16,659 nt of DNA from NCBI GenBank assembly GCA_023411775.1, contig JAEYOL010000296.1:1-16659 (forward strand), written 5' to 3'. The notes below the pieces were generated by a model that was not told where the DNA came from, ran no database searches, and saw only the letters and a list, made by a program, of their open reading frames with translations. Positions 1 through 9,031 of the stretch are shown here, in pieces. How positions within the stretch are numbered: position 1 is the stretch's first letter; every line of letters starts with the position of its first letter. The position numbers and the translations under genes were made by a program. The stretch is from Bacteroidota bacterium (GTDB taxonomy: Bacteria > Bacteroidota > Bacteroidia > Chitinophagales > Chitinophagaceae).

Positions 1-1
1 G

Positions 2-517
2 TTTCGAACTGAAGCAAAACAGGCCAATATTACTGGAAGCGATTATGTGTTTAATGCCCTTTCGGCAATCCCTAAACAAAACTGGCGGATCCATGCAAGC
101 TACAAGATCAGCCAGGCTATAACGCTGCGCAACCGCATGGAGATGGTATGGTATAAAAAAAAGGAAAAAGAATTAGCCGAACAGGGCTATCTCATTTTCA
201 TGGACGTTATCTACAAGCCTTTGATGAAAAGATTTTCGGGGATCATGCGATGGCAATATTTTGAAACAGCCAGTTACGCATCGAGACTATATGCATATGA
301 AAATGATGTGATGTATAGTTATTCTATTCCTGCTTTCTATGACAAAGGCTTTCGCTATTACTTTACTATCAACTACGATGCAAATAAGCAGCTAAGTTTT
401 TGGTTGCGCTGGGCTCAAACATTATATCGTTATAAAGAGAGTATTGGATCAGGTCAGGATGAAATTGCCGGCAACCGCAAATCGGAAATAAAGCTGCAGG
501 TGGCTTATGTTTTTTGA
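2..517 (+). CDS. C-terminal part of an outer-membrane beta-barrel protein (5' end outside window)
   Basis: The reading frame is open from base 2 to the TGA at 515-517, so the gene starts upstream of the window. A GTG at 47 lies inside the frame and is not a credible start. The roughly 171 visible residues alternate aromatic and polar residues, as in beta-strands (for example FRYYFTINYD and LSFWLRWAQTLY), and they end in the strand-like KLQVAYVF with a terminal Phe. A terminal Phe is the usual insertion signal of outer-membrane barrels. From memory, the segments SRLYAYENDV, SIPAFYDKGFRYY and the IGSG-DEI-GN ending resemble the C-terminus of large Bacteroidota proteins annotated as helix-hairpin-helix (ComEA-like) domain proteins with a barrel behind the HhH region. 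The HhH part would lie off the window, so that identity is an inference. No clear terminator follows; the next gene has its own promoter. Confidence 0.75.
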   Translation, partial: FRTEAKQANITGSDYVFNALSAIPKQNWRIHASYKISQAITLRNRMEMVWYKKKEKELAEQGYLIFMDVIYKPLMKRFSGIMRWQYFETASYASRLYAYENDVMYSYSIPAFYDKGFRYYFTINYDANKQLSFWLRWAQTLYRYKESIGSGQDEIAGNRKSEIKLQVAYVF

Positions 518-546
518 TTCATTTTAAGCCTGTTAGATTCTTTCTT

Positions 547-577
547 TTTGAGGAATGTTAAAAAAAGCTCAATTTTG
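547..577 (+). promoter_or_regulatory. Candidate Bacteroidota-type promoter of susC1
   Basis: TTTG at 547-550 is followed after 19 bases by CAATTTTG at 570-577. This matches the Bacteroidota consensus TTTG-N(17-23)-TAnnTTTG at every fixed position except the first T of the -7 box. A run of seven A residues (560-566) lies in the spacer. Transcription would begin near 583-586, leaving a leader of about 200 bases before the ATG at 785. The same arrangement is found upstream of susC2, which strengthens the call. Confidence 0.5.
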
Positions 578-606
578 ACGCAGCAAGTCACCAAAACAGG
601 GTGTCT
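575..606 (+). promoter_or_regulatory. Shared upstream element, copy 1: TTGACGCAGCAA-N13-GGTGTCT
   Basis: TTGACGCAGCAA occupies 575-586 and GGTGTCT occupies 600-606. The same two blocks, separated by exactly 13 bases, occur at 5647-5678 upstream of susC2, while the 13 bases between them differ. If the promoter at 547-577 is right, most of this element lies in the first bases of the transcript. It could therefore be an RNA or initial-transcription element, or a protein-binding site. Its function is not known to me. Confidence 0.55.
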
Positions 607-784
607 TATCATCAATCGCAACCATACTAATTGGTTATATCGGAGCTAACTGCCCATCTAAGGTTAGCGCAGAATTGAGGAAGATTTGGATCTCTCTCTG
701 TTAAACTACACAGTCTGAACAACAAGCCGCTGTCTCCCAAGCCGGAGGTGCATTTTTATTTGTGTACATCTAAATCAAATTCAC

Positions 785-3700
785 ATGAGAAAAATCGCAT
801 CACTGTGCGCAGTGCTAATGCTATGTCAAGTTTTGGCATTCGCACAGACGAAAACTGTTACCGGGCAGGTGAGGGACAATAATGGTGTGCCCGTTCCCTT
901 TGCCAACATTACAATCAAAGGCACCAATACGGGTGCATCAGCCGATGCCAACGGTAATTTTACAATTCAGGTACAGGAAGGTCAAACCCTTGTAATTAGT
1001 TCGGCCAGTTTTGCCGAGCAGGAAATAACAATAGGGCCCTCGTCTACGATCACGATAAACCTGGAGCCGCAGGGCGCACTCCAGGAAGTGGTGGTGACGG
1101 CGCTGGGTGTAAGGCGTGCCAAGAATACACTTCCCTATGCAGCACAACAGGTTCGCGGTGATGAAGTCACAAACGTGCGCCAGGCAAATGTTGGTGCGGC
1201 ATTATCAGGCAAGGTATCAGGACTTGAGATAAGGCAGGGCAACTCAATCGGGGGCTCTACCAATATCGTGATTAGGGGTACTAAGTCTCTGACGAATACC
1301 AACCAGGCACTGTTTGTGGTTGATGGAGTGCCTATTGATAATTCCGTAACCAATACCGCTAATCAAACGACTGGTCGCGGTGGTTATGACTATGGTAACG
1401 CAGCAGCGGATATCAATCCCGACAATATTGAAACTATCAATGTGCTGAAAGGTGCTGCGGCTTCCGCCTTATACGGTTCACGTGCAGCAAATGGCGTGAT
1501 CATGATCACTACTAAGAAAGGACGCAAGGGTTTGGGTGTAACTATCAATTCAGGCCTGATCTTCGGAACAGTTGATAAAGACACCTATGCAAAATACCAG
1601 AATGAATATGGTGCTGGTTATGCCACATCAGGTTATGGCGCTCCGGATCCGAATGGCGGATTCTTTTATTTCGATGCCAATGGCGATGGAATTGATGATC
1701 TTGTCGTACCTACCAGTGAAGACGCTTCCTATGGTCAGAAGTTCGATCCTAACCTGATGGTTTATCACTGGGATGCTTTCGATCCCACTTCACCAAATTA
1801 TCGCAAAGCGCGACCCTGGGTTGCCGCAGCAAATACACCACTCGCATTTTTTGAAGATACCTGGTCAACCAATAACAGCATCCAGTTAGATGGTGGTGGT
1901 GACAGGGGTACATACAGGCTGGGATATACAAGGAATGATGAGGAAGGTATTTTACCCAACAGTAATGTTTTGAAGAACATAATAAATTTTGCAGCTACCT
2001 ATGATCTCACCAATAAACTGAACGCGTCCGCCAGCGTTAGTTATTCGAAAATAGATGGTCTTGGCCGATATGGTACCGGTTATGATGGGTTAAATGTAAA
2101 CCAACACTTCCGCCAGTGGTACCAGACCAATATGGATATTCTTGAGCAAAAAGATGCTTATTTCCGTACACGTCAGAATATTACCTGGAACTGGCGTGAT
2201 CCATCCACACCTGAAGGCCTGAGACCAATCTATACCGACAACTTCTATTTTATGCGGCACGAGAGTTTTCAAAATGATACCCGCAGCCGCATATTTGGTA
2301 ACGTAGCATTGAATTTTAAAGCAACCGAATGGCTCAATTTCCTGGCAAGAGTATCGCTGGATACATATGATGAACTACAGGAAGAAAGAATTGCAGTAGG
2401 TAGTGTCGACCCGGCCCAGTATTCAAGGTTCAACCGAAGTTTCCAGGAATTGAATTACGACCTCATGGGTAATGTAGACCGTGACCTGAACGAGGATTTT
2501 AATATTAAAGGTTTGCTTGGAATAAATATGCGAAGAACGAAAATCAACAGCATCTTCGCATCCACCAATGGCGGACTGGTAGTACCGGGTTTGTATTCGA
2601 TTGCCAATTCACTCAACCCGGTAAGTTCACCTACAGAAGTATATGCACCAACTGCGGTGGATGGTTATTTCGGGGGGCTTACACTCACTTACCAGGATTT
2701 CGTTTCGCTTGATGGTACATTCAGAAGAGACAGGTCATCTACTTTGCCGGAAGGAAACAACGCTTATAATTATTGGTCCATCTCGGGAAGCTGGTTGTTC
2801 TCTCATCACCTGCAAAATGTGCCATGGTTAGCGCATGGTAAACTAAGGGCCAACTACGCCGAAGTGGGTAACAGCGCACCCTGGGGAAGGACAGCAGACA
2901 GTTATGACAAGCCGGATCCTTTTGGCAGCGCTACTTTGTTTTCGCTGCCGGTTTCGAAAAATAATAATGAGCTCGTACCTGAGCGCACATTCAGTAAAGA
3001 AGTTGGTTTGGAAATGGCATTCCTGCGCAACAGGGTTGGTTTTGATGCCAGCTATTATATTACCAATACGAGGAACCAGCTTATTCCTGTGGCGGTATCA
3101 TCAGCGACAGGTTTTGGCAGTAAATTTTTGAATGCAGGTGATGTACAGAACAGGGGTTTTGAAGTTACGGTCTTTGCTACTCCTGTTAGGAAAACCAATT
3201 TTTCCTGGGATATTAACCTCAACTGGACCCGCAACCGAAATGAAGTGGTAGCCCTGCATGGCGAAAGTAAAAACCTGCAGATCGCATCCTTCCAGGGTGG
3301 AGTATCCATCAATGCTTCTTTGGGTGAGCCTTATGGTACCATCCAGGGTAAGACATGGGTCTTCCACGACAATGGTGGCAAGATCGTTGGCGCCAACGGA
3401 CGATACCTGCAGTCAGTTACTACCAACAACGTTATCGGTAATATCAATCCTGACTGGGTTGGCGGTATTTACAATACGTTTAAGTTCAAAAATCTTTCTC
3501 TTGGATTTCTCGTGGATATGCGGCATGGCGGTGATGTTTTTTCACTTGACCTCTATTATGGTTTAGCAACGGGTATTTATCCAGAATCTGTTGGCCTAAA
3601 TGACCTGGGCAATCCATCCCGTGACCCTGTTAGCGCAGGTGGTGGTGTGATCATGCCGGGTGTACTGGAAGATGGCAAGCCCAATGATATCAGGGTGGAA

Positions 3701-4003
3701 AATAATTTCGGAACTTTTGGGTATGCACGTAATCCTGCTGCTCAGTTTGTCTATGATGCCAGTTATGTAAAGCTAAGAGAGGCAAATATCACTTACTCAC
3801 TACCCGGTACATTGATGGACCGGTTAAAATTTGTGAAGGGAATTGATGTCTCCCTGATCGGGAGAAACCTTTGGATCATTCATAAAAATCTTCCTTACGC
3901 GGATCCTGAAGAAAACCTGTCGGCAGGTAATGCGCAGGGATACCAGAGTGGAGCTTATCCCACAGTCAGACAAATTGGTTTAAACCTAAGAGTTAAATTC
4001 TAA
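785..4003 (+). CDS. SusC/RagA-family TonB-linked outer-membrane transporter (first pair)
   Basis: This 1072-residue protein has the full SusC layout. A signal peptide (1-20, ending LAFA before Gln21) is followed by a carboxypeptidase-regulatory-like beta-sandwich (about 24-95, with GQVRDNNGVPVPFANITIKG). LQEVVVTALG lies at 99-108, then the TonB plug (about 115-245; FVVDGVPIDN, VLKGAAASALYGSRAANGV), then a long barrel ending in NLRVKF with terminal Phe. SusC proteins import large oligomers across the outer membrane using TonB energy, with a SusD lid. susD1 begins 11 bases downstream, so the two are almost certainly co-transcribed. A DxNxDGxxD loop (297-305) suggests a structural calcium site. 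ATG 785 gives a clean signal peptide and is the natural start. No enzyme gene adjoins, so the substrate is unknown; it need not be a glycan. Confidence 0.97.
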   Translation: MRKIASLCAVLMLCQVLAFAQTKTVTGQVRDNNGVPVPFANITIKGTNTGASADANGNFTIQVQEGQTLVISSASFAEQEITIGPSSTITINLEPQGALQEVVVTALGVRRAKNTLPYAAQQVRGDEVTNVRQANVGAALSGKVSGLEIRQGNSIGGSTNIVIRGTKSLTNTNQALFVVDGVPIDNSVTNTANQTTGRGGYDYGNAAADINPDNIETINVLKGAAASALYGSRAANGVIMITTKKGRKGLGVTINSGLIFGTVDKDTYAKYQNEYGAGYATSGYGAPDPNGGFFYFDANGDGIDDLVVPTSEDASYGQKFDPNLMVYHWDAFDPTSPNYRKARPWVAAANTPLAFFEDTWSTNNSIQLDGGGDRGTYRLGYTRNDEEGILPNSNVLKNIINFAATYDLTNKLNASASVSYSKIDGLGRYGTGYDGLNVNQHFRQWYQTNMDILEQKDAYFRTRQNITWNWRDPSTPEGLRPIYTDNFYFMRHESFQNDTRSRIFGNVALNFKATEWLNFLARVSLDTYDELQEERIAVGSVDPAQYSRFNRSFQELNYDLMGNVDRDLNEDFNIKGLLGINMRRTKINSIFASTNGGLVVPGLYSIANSLNPVSSPTEVYAPTAVDGYFGGLTLTYQDFVSLDGTFRRDRSSTLPEGNNAYNYWSISGSWLFSHHLQNVPWLAHGKLRANYAEVGNSAPWGRTADSYDKPDPFGSATLFSLPVSKNNNELVPERTFSKEVGLEMAFLRNRVGFDASYYITNTRNQLIPVAVSSATGFGSKFLNAGDVQNRGFEVTVFATPVRKTNFSWDINLNWTRNRNEVVALHGESKNLQIASFQGGVSINASLGEPYGTIQGKTWVFHDNGGKIVGANGRYLQSVTTNNVIGNINPDWVGGIYNTFKFKNLSLGFLVDMRHGGDVFSLDLYYGLATGIYPESVGLNDLGNPSRDPVSAGGGVIMPGVLEDGKPNDIRVENNFGTFGYARNPAAQFVYDASYVKLREANITYSLPGTLMDRLKFVKGIDVSLIGRNLWIIHKNLPYADPEENLSAGNAQGYQSGAYPTVRQIGLNLRVKF

Positions 4004-4014
4004 ATGATACAGCC

Positions 4015-5454
4015 ATGAAAAAATACATTTTAATAATAGCCTGCTTCATATTCCTCGGCGCGATATCCTGTACCAAGGATATTACCCGGTTCAACCGGGA
4101 AACAAAAGCGCCATCTGAAGTACCGGCAGAGACGCTATTCTCAAACGGGATGAGAAACCTGGTGGATATAATGACCAGCGGGAATGTGAACCTGAATATT
4201 TTCCGCTATACTGTACAGCACTGGGCTTCTACCACCTACCAGGATGAGCCCAACTATGATTTTGGTACGCGGAATATACCGCAAAACTGGTGGCTAAATC
4301 TATATCGCAATGTGCTGGCCGATTTGAAAGAGTCGAAAAGACTGGTTAACGAAACTGAGCCAGGTGTAATCTCTGCTGAAACCCTGAAAAACCAGGTTGC
4401 GACCCTGGAGCTATTAGAGATTTATACTTATAGTATCCTGGTGAATACTTTTGGCGATGTGCCATATACAGAGTCAAATGACGTCGACAATCTATTCCCA
4501 AAATATGATGATGCCCAGACTATCTATAATGACCTATTTGTCCGGCTCGACCAGGCTATTGCCGATCTCGATCCGGCAGTGGAAGGATTCAGTGCTGAGA
4601 GCGACCTGTTATACCAGGGCGATATAAGCAAATGGGAAAAATTTGCCAATTCGCTAAAGATCAGACTGGCCATGACGATCGCGGATGTTGATGAGGCCAA
4701 GGCGAGGGCTGCATTTGAATCGGCTGATGCCGGTGCCTTTACCAGTGCTGCAGACGATGCGGTATTTCATTATCTGCCCACTACGCCTAATACAAATCCC
4801 ATTTGGGTCGACCTGGTTCAAAGCGGAAGGGCGGATATGGTGGCTGGTAAACCCCTGCTTGACCAATTAACCGCTTTGGGAGATCCGCGCCGGGATGATT
4901 ATTTTGAGCCCAACAATAGTGGCGAATGGGTAGGAGGCAGGATTGGGGCTAATAACACATATGCCGAAACTGCAAGACCCAGCGAAGTGGTAGAAGCGCC
5001 TGATGCGCCATCGGTGCTACTGGACTATGTTGAGATCGAGTTTTACCGTGCCGAGGCCGCTGAGCGTGGCTTTACCGTGAGTGGGACCGCGCAGGAGCAT
5101 TATAATAATGCCATCACCGCCTCCATCATACAGTGGGGTGGTACTTCTGCCGAAGCAACAACCTACCTGGCCAAACCCCAGGTAAATTATAATACTGCTG
5201 CCGGGGATTGGAAACATAAGATTGGCCTGCAGAAATGGATCGCGTTGTATAACCGGCCGGTAGCGGGATGGCTGGAGATACGCAGGCTGGATTTCCCTGA
5301 ACTCTCGCCACCTGACAATCCTGATTCAGGCTTCCCCAATCGCTTTCCATACCCAGCCAATGAACAGACCTTAAATCCTGAGAACTATACCGCCGCCGCC
5401 GCGGCCATTGGCGGGGACATGGTTGAGACCCAATTGTTCTGGGATATTTTTTAA
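4015..5454 (+). CDS. SusD/RagB-family substrate-binding outer-membrane lipoprotein (first pair)
   Basis: This protein has 479 residues with a lipoprotein signal peptide whose lipobox (AIS-C) places the lipidated Cys at 19, followed by TKDITRFNRET. The mature part is mostly helical and includes NWWLNLYRNVLADL, LEIYTYSILVNTFGDVPYTES and WEKFANSLKIRLAMTIADVD. These match the SusD-like family (the SusD-like_2 type of about 480-560 residues), in which TPR-like helices hold the ligand and cap the SusC barrel. It follows susC1 after 11 bases and is the last gene of that operon: a strong hairpin terminator lies 24 bases after its stop. A run of Ala codons near the C-terminus (about 5388-5406) is locally very GC-rich. 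No SusE/F-like lipoprotein follows, unlike the second operon. Confidence 0.95.
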   Translation: MKKYILIIACFIFLGAISCTKDITRFNRETKAPSEVPAETLFSNGMRNLVDIMTSGNVNLNIFRYTVQHWASTTYQDEPNYDFGTRNIPQNWWLNLYRNVLADLKESKRLVNETEPGVISAETLKNQVATLELLEIYTYSILVNTFGDVPYTESNDVDNLFPKYDDAQTIYNDLFVRLDQAIADLDPAVEGFSAESDLLYQGDISKWEKFANSLKIRLAMTIADVDEAKARAAFESADAGAFTSAADDAVFHYLPTTPNTNPIWVDLVQSGRADMVAGKPLLDQLTALGDPRRDDYFEPNNSGEWVGGRIGANNTYAETARPSEVVEAPDAPSVLLDYVEIEFYRAEAAERGFTVSGTAQEHYNNAITASIIQWGGTSAEATTYLAKPQVNYNTAAGDWKHKIGLQKWIALYNRPVAGWLEIRRLDFPELSPPDNPDSGFPNRFPYPANEQTLNPENYTAAAAAIGGDMVETQLFWDIF

Positions 5455-5477
5455 GTGGTAAGGCCAAAATTTGAGAC

Positions 5478-5520
5478 TATATAATAAAGGAGTTGCTTTA
5501 AGTAACTCCTTTATTATATA
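5478..5520 (+). terminator. Intrinsic terminator after susD1
   Basis: A perfect 17-bp inverted repeat has its left arm at 5478-5494 and its right arm at 5504-5520. C5496-G5502 and T5497-A5501 can extend the stem towards a three-base loop. The centre is AAAGGAGTT/AACTCCTTT, and the right arm ends in TTTATTATATA, giving a T-rich 3' side. The stem is symmetrical and A/T-rich at its base. Only the plus strand has a gene running into it. Confidence 0.85.
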
Positions 5521-5620
5521 TACCGTAAAATCATGCGCTCTGAAGCCACATTCAAATGATATTTTTTTTAAATGCATGTGAATAATTCTCCAATAAAAAA
5601 AGTTATTTTTTTACCAACGG

Positions 5621-5649
5621 TTTGTAATGTCAAAAAAAAAGCTATCTTG
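5621..5649 (+). promoter_or_regulatory. Candidate promoter of susC2
   Basis: TTTG (5621-5624) lies 18 bases before TATCTTG (5643-5649), an imperfect match to TAnnTTTG. The -7 box alone would be weak. However, TTTG, AATGT, a run of nine A residues, GCT and then TTGACG occur in the same order and at nearly the same spacing upstream of susC1. Transcription would start near 5655, with a leader of about 100 bases before ATG 5756. Confidence 0.42.
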
Positions 5650-5678
5650 ACGCAGCAAAATTCATGGTTAAGGTGTCT
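5647..5678 (+). promoter_or_regulatory. Shared upstream element, copy 2: TTGACGCAGCAA-N13-GGTGTCT
   Basis: TTGACGCAGCAA is at 5647-5658 and GGTGTCT at 5672-5678, with the same 13-base gap as in the copy upstream of susC1. The distance to the start codon differs (109 versus 210 bases from the first base of the element). The element is therefore tied to the promoter rather than to the ribosome-binding region. Confidence 0.55.
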
Positions 5679-5755
5679 CTTTTCAGGTTTTAGTCAACTG
5701 AAGTCACTTTTTTTGCATTGAATTTCATCGTTTTAAAAACTAAACTAACATTAAC

Positions 5756-8700
5756 ATGAGAAAACTTGCATCACTGCTAGCGGTGCTTCTGTTATGCACC
5801 GTAGTGGCATTTGCACAAAATTCCCGCACTGTTAAGGGCGTAGTTAAAGGAGACCAGGGAGAGGTTATTCCTTTTGCGTCCATCGTTGAAACCGGAACTA
5901 ACAATGCGACCACTGCCGACGCCGCAGGCGCATTTACCATTACTATTAAGGACGGTTCGCGGCTAACTATCACTGCAATTGGGTTTAACCCCGTTACGAC
6001 AACACCGGGTGCCGGTGACCTTTCTGTTTCATTGACAAAAAGGGCTGACGAACTCCAGGAAGTGGTAGTAACTGCCTTAGGTATCAGAAGAGAGCAAAGG
6101 GCCCTGGGATACGCTGTTTCAAAAGTGGATCCCGCCGTTGTTTTGCAAAGATCTGAGCCAGACATCCTGAAAGGTCTGCAGGGTAAAGTACCTGGTGTGG
6201 ACATCAGGGTAGGTCAGGGAGCTCCGGGTGCATCTACCCGTATCCAGATCAGGGGTGTTGCTTCATTCGGTCTTGCTACTCAGCCTTTGATCGTTGTGGA
6301 TGGTGTTCCTTATAGTAATATTGAAGTAGGTGCCGGTAGTGCCTTCTCTGGTGGAGGTGCATCTGGTACGAGCTTGGCCAACCTTGATGCCAACGATATT
6401 GAGTCTATCAACGTATTGAAAGGTGCTGCTGCCGCTTCATTGTATGGTTCACGTGCCTCCAATGGTGTAGTAGTGGTAACTACAAAATCAGGCTCTGGCA
6501 GAAAAGGAGCTAAATCACTGAATGTTAATGTTAGGTCTGGTTATAGCATCGAGAAAATTGCTAACCTGCCTGATTTTCAGAATACTTATGGAGCGGGTGC
6601 AAACTTCAGAACCCAGTCATCTAACGGTTCCTGGGGTGCTGCGTTTGGCAAAGGTGTGATCTATGACGCCGGTGGTGCCATAGTAAGAAATTCTTCTTCA
6701 GGAATTGACTCAATCCCAGCAGGTACATGGGCTGCTATGTATGCTGCATATCCTGAACTGTTTCCCGGTGGCCTGGCTCCTTATAAGCCTGCTCCGGACA
6801 ACGTGAAGAAATTGTTTGAAACAGGTCGCCTGTTTGAAAATTCAATAAACGTAAATGGGGGTACCGGTGGTACAACTTTCAACCTGACTGCTTCTAATGT
6901 GCACCAGAAAGGTTATATCATGAACACCAGTTATGCAAAGAGTAATATCTCTGCCGGTGGTCAAACGATAGTTGGTAAACTGACAGTAGGTGCTAACATT
7001 GGTTATACACGCTCTAAACAAATAGGCGGTTATTTCGGACAGGTACAGTCATTCCTTACAGGCTGGGGTCGTACTTTCACCCAGGCTCGTAACTGGGATA
7101 TTGCCGCATGGCCAACTGAAGACCGTGCCGGAAACCAAATCGGTTTCAACACTGGTCAGTACACTAACCCCATCTGGGCAGCTAAGCACAACACGATCAC
7201 AACATGGGATGATCGTATCGTAGCTAATGCCCGCGCAAGCTATAAAATAAACAACCTGATCACTATCAGCTATACATTGGGTGTTAACCAATACTCGCTG
7301 TTTCGTGATGCCATCATCGACAAAAGCTCACTCGGATCATCTGACAACGGTCTTGGTAACATAACTGAGACTATTAGCAGAAACCAGGAGCTTCAGTCCA
7401 CATTGATTGCAGCCTTCACTCCTAAGATCGGTGATGATTTCACACTCGATTTTAAAGTGGGTAATGATATCAACCAAAGAACTTCACGTTACCAGCAGGT
7501 ATATGGTGTAGACTTTATCGTACCAGGACTTTATAACCTGGGTAACACTAACAATAAATTCTTCAACGGCGACAGCAGGTCTAAGAGAAGGCTGGTAGGT
7601 TATTTTGCTGATGCGACAGTAGGTTATAAGAATTTTGCATTCATTAACCTGACAGGTCGTATGGACCAAACCTCAACGCTTCCTTATGATAACGCCCGGT
7701 ATTTCTATCCCGCGATCTCCGGTTCATTTGTTTGGTCTGAAGCATTGGGTCTGAAATCAAACTTCCTGAATTATGGTAAAATTCGTGTAGGTTATGCAAG
7801 GGTGGGTAATGATGCCAATCCTCATAATGGACAGGACGTATTCAGCCTTTCTACTACTTCATTCCTTGGTCAGCCAAGAGCTACTAGAGGAACTGTAACA
7901 TACGATCCGGAGCTTACTCCTGAGTTTACCAGTGAAGTGGAAGCTGGTGCTGATTTCCAATTCTGGAACCAGCGCATCAACGCAGAAATTACCTGGTATG
8001 ATAAAAGAACAACTGACCTGATCTTCGATATTGATGTTCCCTCTACAACTGGTTATTCGTCTTATTTCACCAACGTGGGTGAGATCCGTAACACTGGTTG
8101 GGAAATCGGCCTGGGTGTAAAACCTGTGGTTACAAAAGATCTTCTTTGGGAAGTACGTGGTGCTTTCACACACAACATTAATACTGTAGAAGAACTGGTT
8201 GAGGGTTTAGACAGGGTTCCATTCTCTGGTTATACAACTGCTGGTGGATTCCTCGAAGCAGGCACAAGGTTCAACCATTTCCGCGGTACCAAACTTGCAA
8301 GGTCTGAAGATGGTCAGTTGCTGATCGATCCAAACAGCGGATGGCCATTTGTGAACCCTACTCCGGTAGCACTTGGACATCCTGAGCCAGACTTCAAACT
8401 GGGTCTTACCAACAACCTATCTTACAAAGGAATCACTCTGAGCGTATTGTTTGATATCACTAAAGGTGGTTTGTTCTTCTCTGAATCAATCCAGAGCATG
8501 CTCGGTCGTGGTGTAACTAAGGATACTGAAGACAGGGAAGTAAACAGGATACTGAAAGGTCTGTATGGTAATCCTAACCAGGTAACTGGTCCTGATGGCG
8601 ATCCCATCTATGTACCGTTGCTTGTTGGTGGCAAAACAGTGCCTAACCAAACTAAGCTGACAACAAATGACCTTTATTTCCAGGCAGGTATTGCTAACGC

Positions 8701-9001
8701 CAGCTCGTTCGCTACCAACTCTGCTGGTGAAATGGGATTCTACGACGCTTCTGTTTATCGTCTGCGTGAGATCAGCATTGGCTATGATCTTCCAAAGAAC
8801 CTGATCAGCAAATTGAAAGTAGACAGGATCAATGTATCAGTAAGTGGTCGTAACCTTTGGTATGTTGCACCTGGTACTCCCAAGCACATAAACTATGACC
8901 CTGAAGTTAGTTCCTTTGGTACAAGTTCAGCCCAGGGTTTTGATATTACCGGTGCACCTAGTGCAAAACGGTATGGTGTCAATATCAATGTGGCGTTCTA
9001 A
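5756..9001 (+). CDS. SusC/RagA-family TonB-linked outer-membrane transporter (second pair)
   Basis: This 1081-residue protein has a signal peptide (1-20, VVAFA before Gln21), a carboxypeptidase-regulatory-like domain (about 24-96; GVVKGDQGEVIPFASIVETG), LQEVVVTALG at 100-109 and a plug with LIVVDGVPYSN and VLKGAAAASLYGSRASNGV. The barrel ends GVNINVAF with terminal Phe. It is a full-length SusC-type importer of the outer membrane, powered by TonB. The signal peptide is very like that of susC1 (MRK-ASL-AVL-LC pattern), but the barrels share little obvious sequence, so the two pairs probably take different ligands. susD2 starts 30 bases downstream. The ATG at 5756 is the only start that preserves the signal peptide. 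No TSP3/EF-type calcium loop like that of susC1 was noticed. Confidence 0.97.
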   Translation: MRKLASLLAVLLLCTVVAFAQNSRTVKGVVKGDQGEVIPFASIVETGTNNATTADAAGAFTITIKDGSRLTITAIGFNPVTTTPGAGDLSVSLTKRADELQEVVVTALGIRREQRALGYAVSKVDPAVVLQRSEPDILKGLQGKVPGVDIRVGQGAPGASTRIQIRGVASFGLATQPLIVVDGVPYSNIEVGAGSAFSGGGASGTSLANLDANDIESINVLKGAAAASLYGSRASNGVVVVTTKSGSGRKGAKSLNVNVRSGYSIEKIANLPDFQNTYGAGANFRTQSSNGSWGAAFGKGVIYDAGGAIVRNSSSGIDSIPAGTWAAMYAAYPELFPGGLAPYKPAPDNVKKLFETGRLFENSINVNGGTGGTTFNLTASNVHQKGYIMNTSYAKSNISAGGQTIVGKLTVGANIGYTRSKQIGGYFGQVQSFLTGWGRTFTQARNWDIAAWPTEDRAGNQIGFNTGQYTNPIWAAKHNTITTWDDRIVANARASYKINNLITISYTLGVNQYSLFRDAIIDKSSLGSSDNGLGNITETISRNQELQSTLIAAFTPKIGDDFTLDFKVGNDINQRTSRYQQVYGVDFIVPGLYNLGNTNNKFFNGDSRSKRRLVGYFADATVGYKNFAFINLTGRMDQTSTLPYDNARYFYPAISGSFVWSEALGLKSNFLNYGKIRVGYARVGNDANPHNGQDVFSLSTTSFLGQPRATRGTVTYDPELTPEFTSEVEAGADFQFWNQRINAEITWYDKRTTDLIFDIDVPSTTGYSSYFTNVGEIRNTGWEIGLGVKPVVTKDLLWEVRGAFTHNINTVEELVEGLDRVPFSGYTTAGGFLEAGTRFNHFRGTKLARSEDGQLLIDPNSGWPFVNPTPVALGHPEPDFKLGLTNNLSYKGITLSVLFDITKGGLFFSESIQSMLGRGVTKDTEDREVNRILKGLYGNPNQVTGPDGDPIYVPLLVGGKTVPNQTKLTTNDLYFQAGIANASSFATNSAGEMGFYDASVYRLREISIGYDLPKNLISKLKVDRINVSVSGRNLWYVAPGTPKHINYDPEVSSFGTSSAQGFDITGAPSAKRYGVNINVAF

Positions 9002-9031
9002 TATAAATACTAACTATTATTTCTATTAATT

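Larger units (their letters stand above)
5455..5755 (+). other. Intergenic region between the two SusCD operons
   Basis: These 301 bases hold the susD1 terminator (5478-5520), an A/T-rich spacer, the susC2 promoter candidate (5621-5649), the shared TTGACGCAGCAA...GGTGTCT element (5647-5678) and a leader of about 100 bases. In the leader, TTCAG (5682-5686) and CTGAA (5698-5702) can pair weakly, and seven T residues follow at 5708-5714. I would not call this an attenuator on sequence alone. I see no small gene in it. Confidence 0.6.

Noticed and set aside
47..517. A complete small gene starting at GTG 47
   Set aside because: The frame is open to the window edge and the product has only the last strands of a barrel, so it is the end of a longer gene.
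5682..5714. Attenuator-like hairpin plus T-run in the susC2 leader
   Set aside because: The stem is only five base pairs with an 11-base loop, and T-runs are common in this A/T-rich leader.
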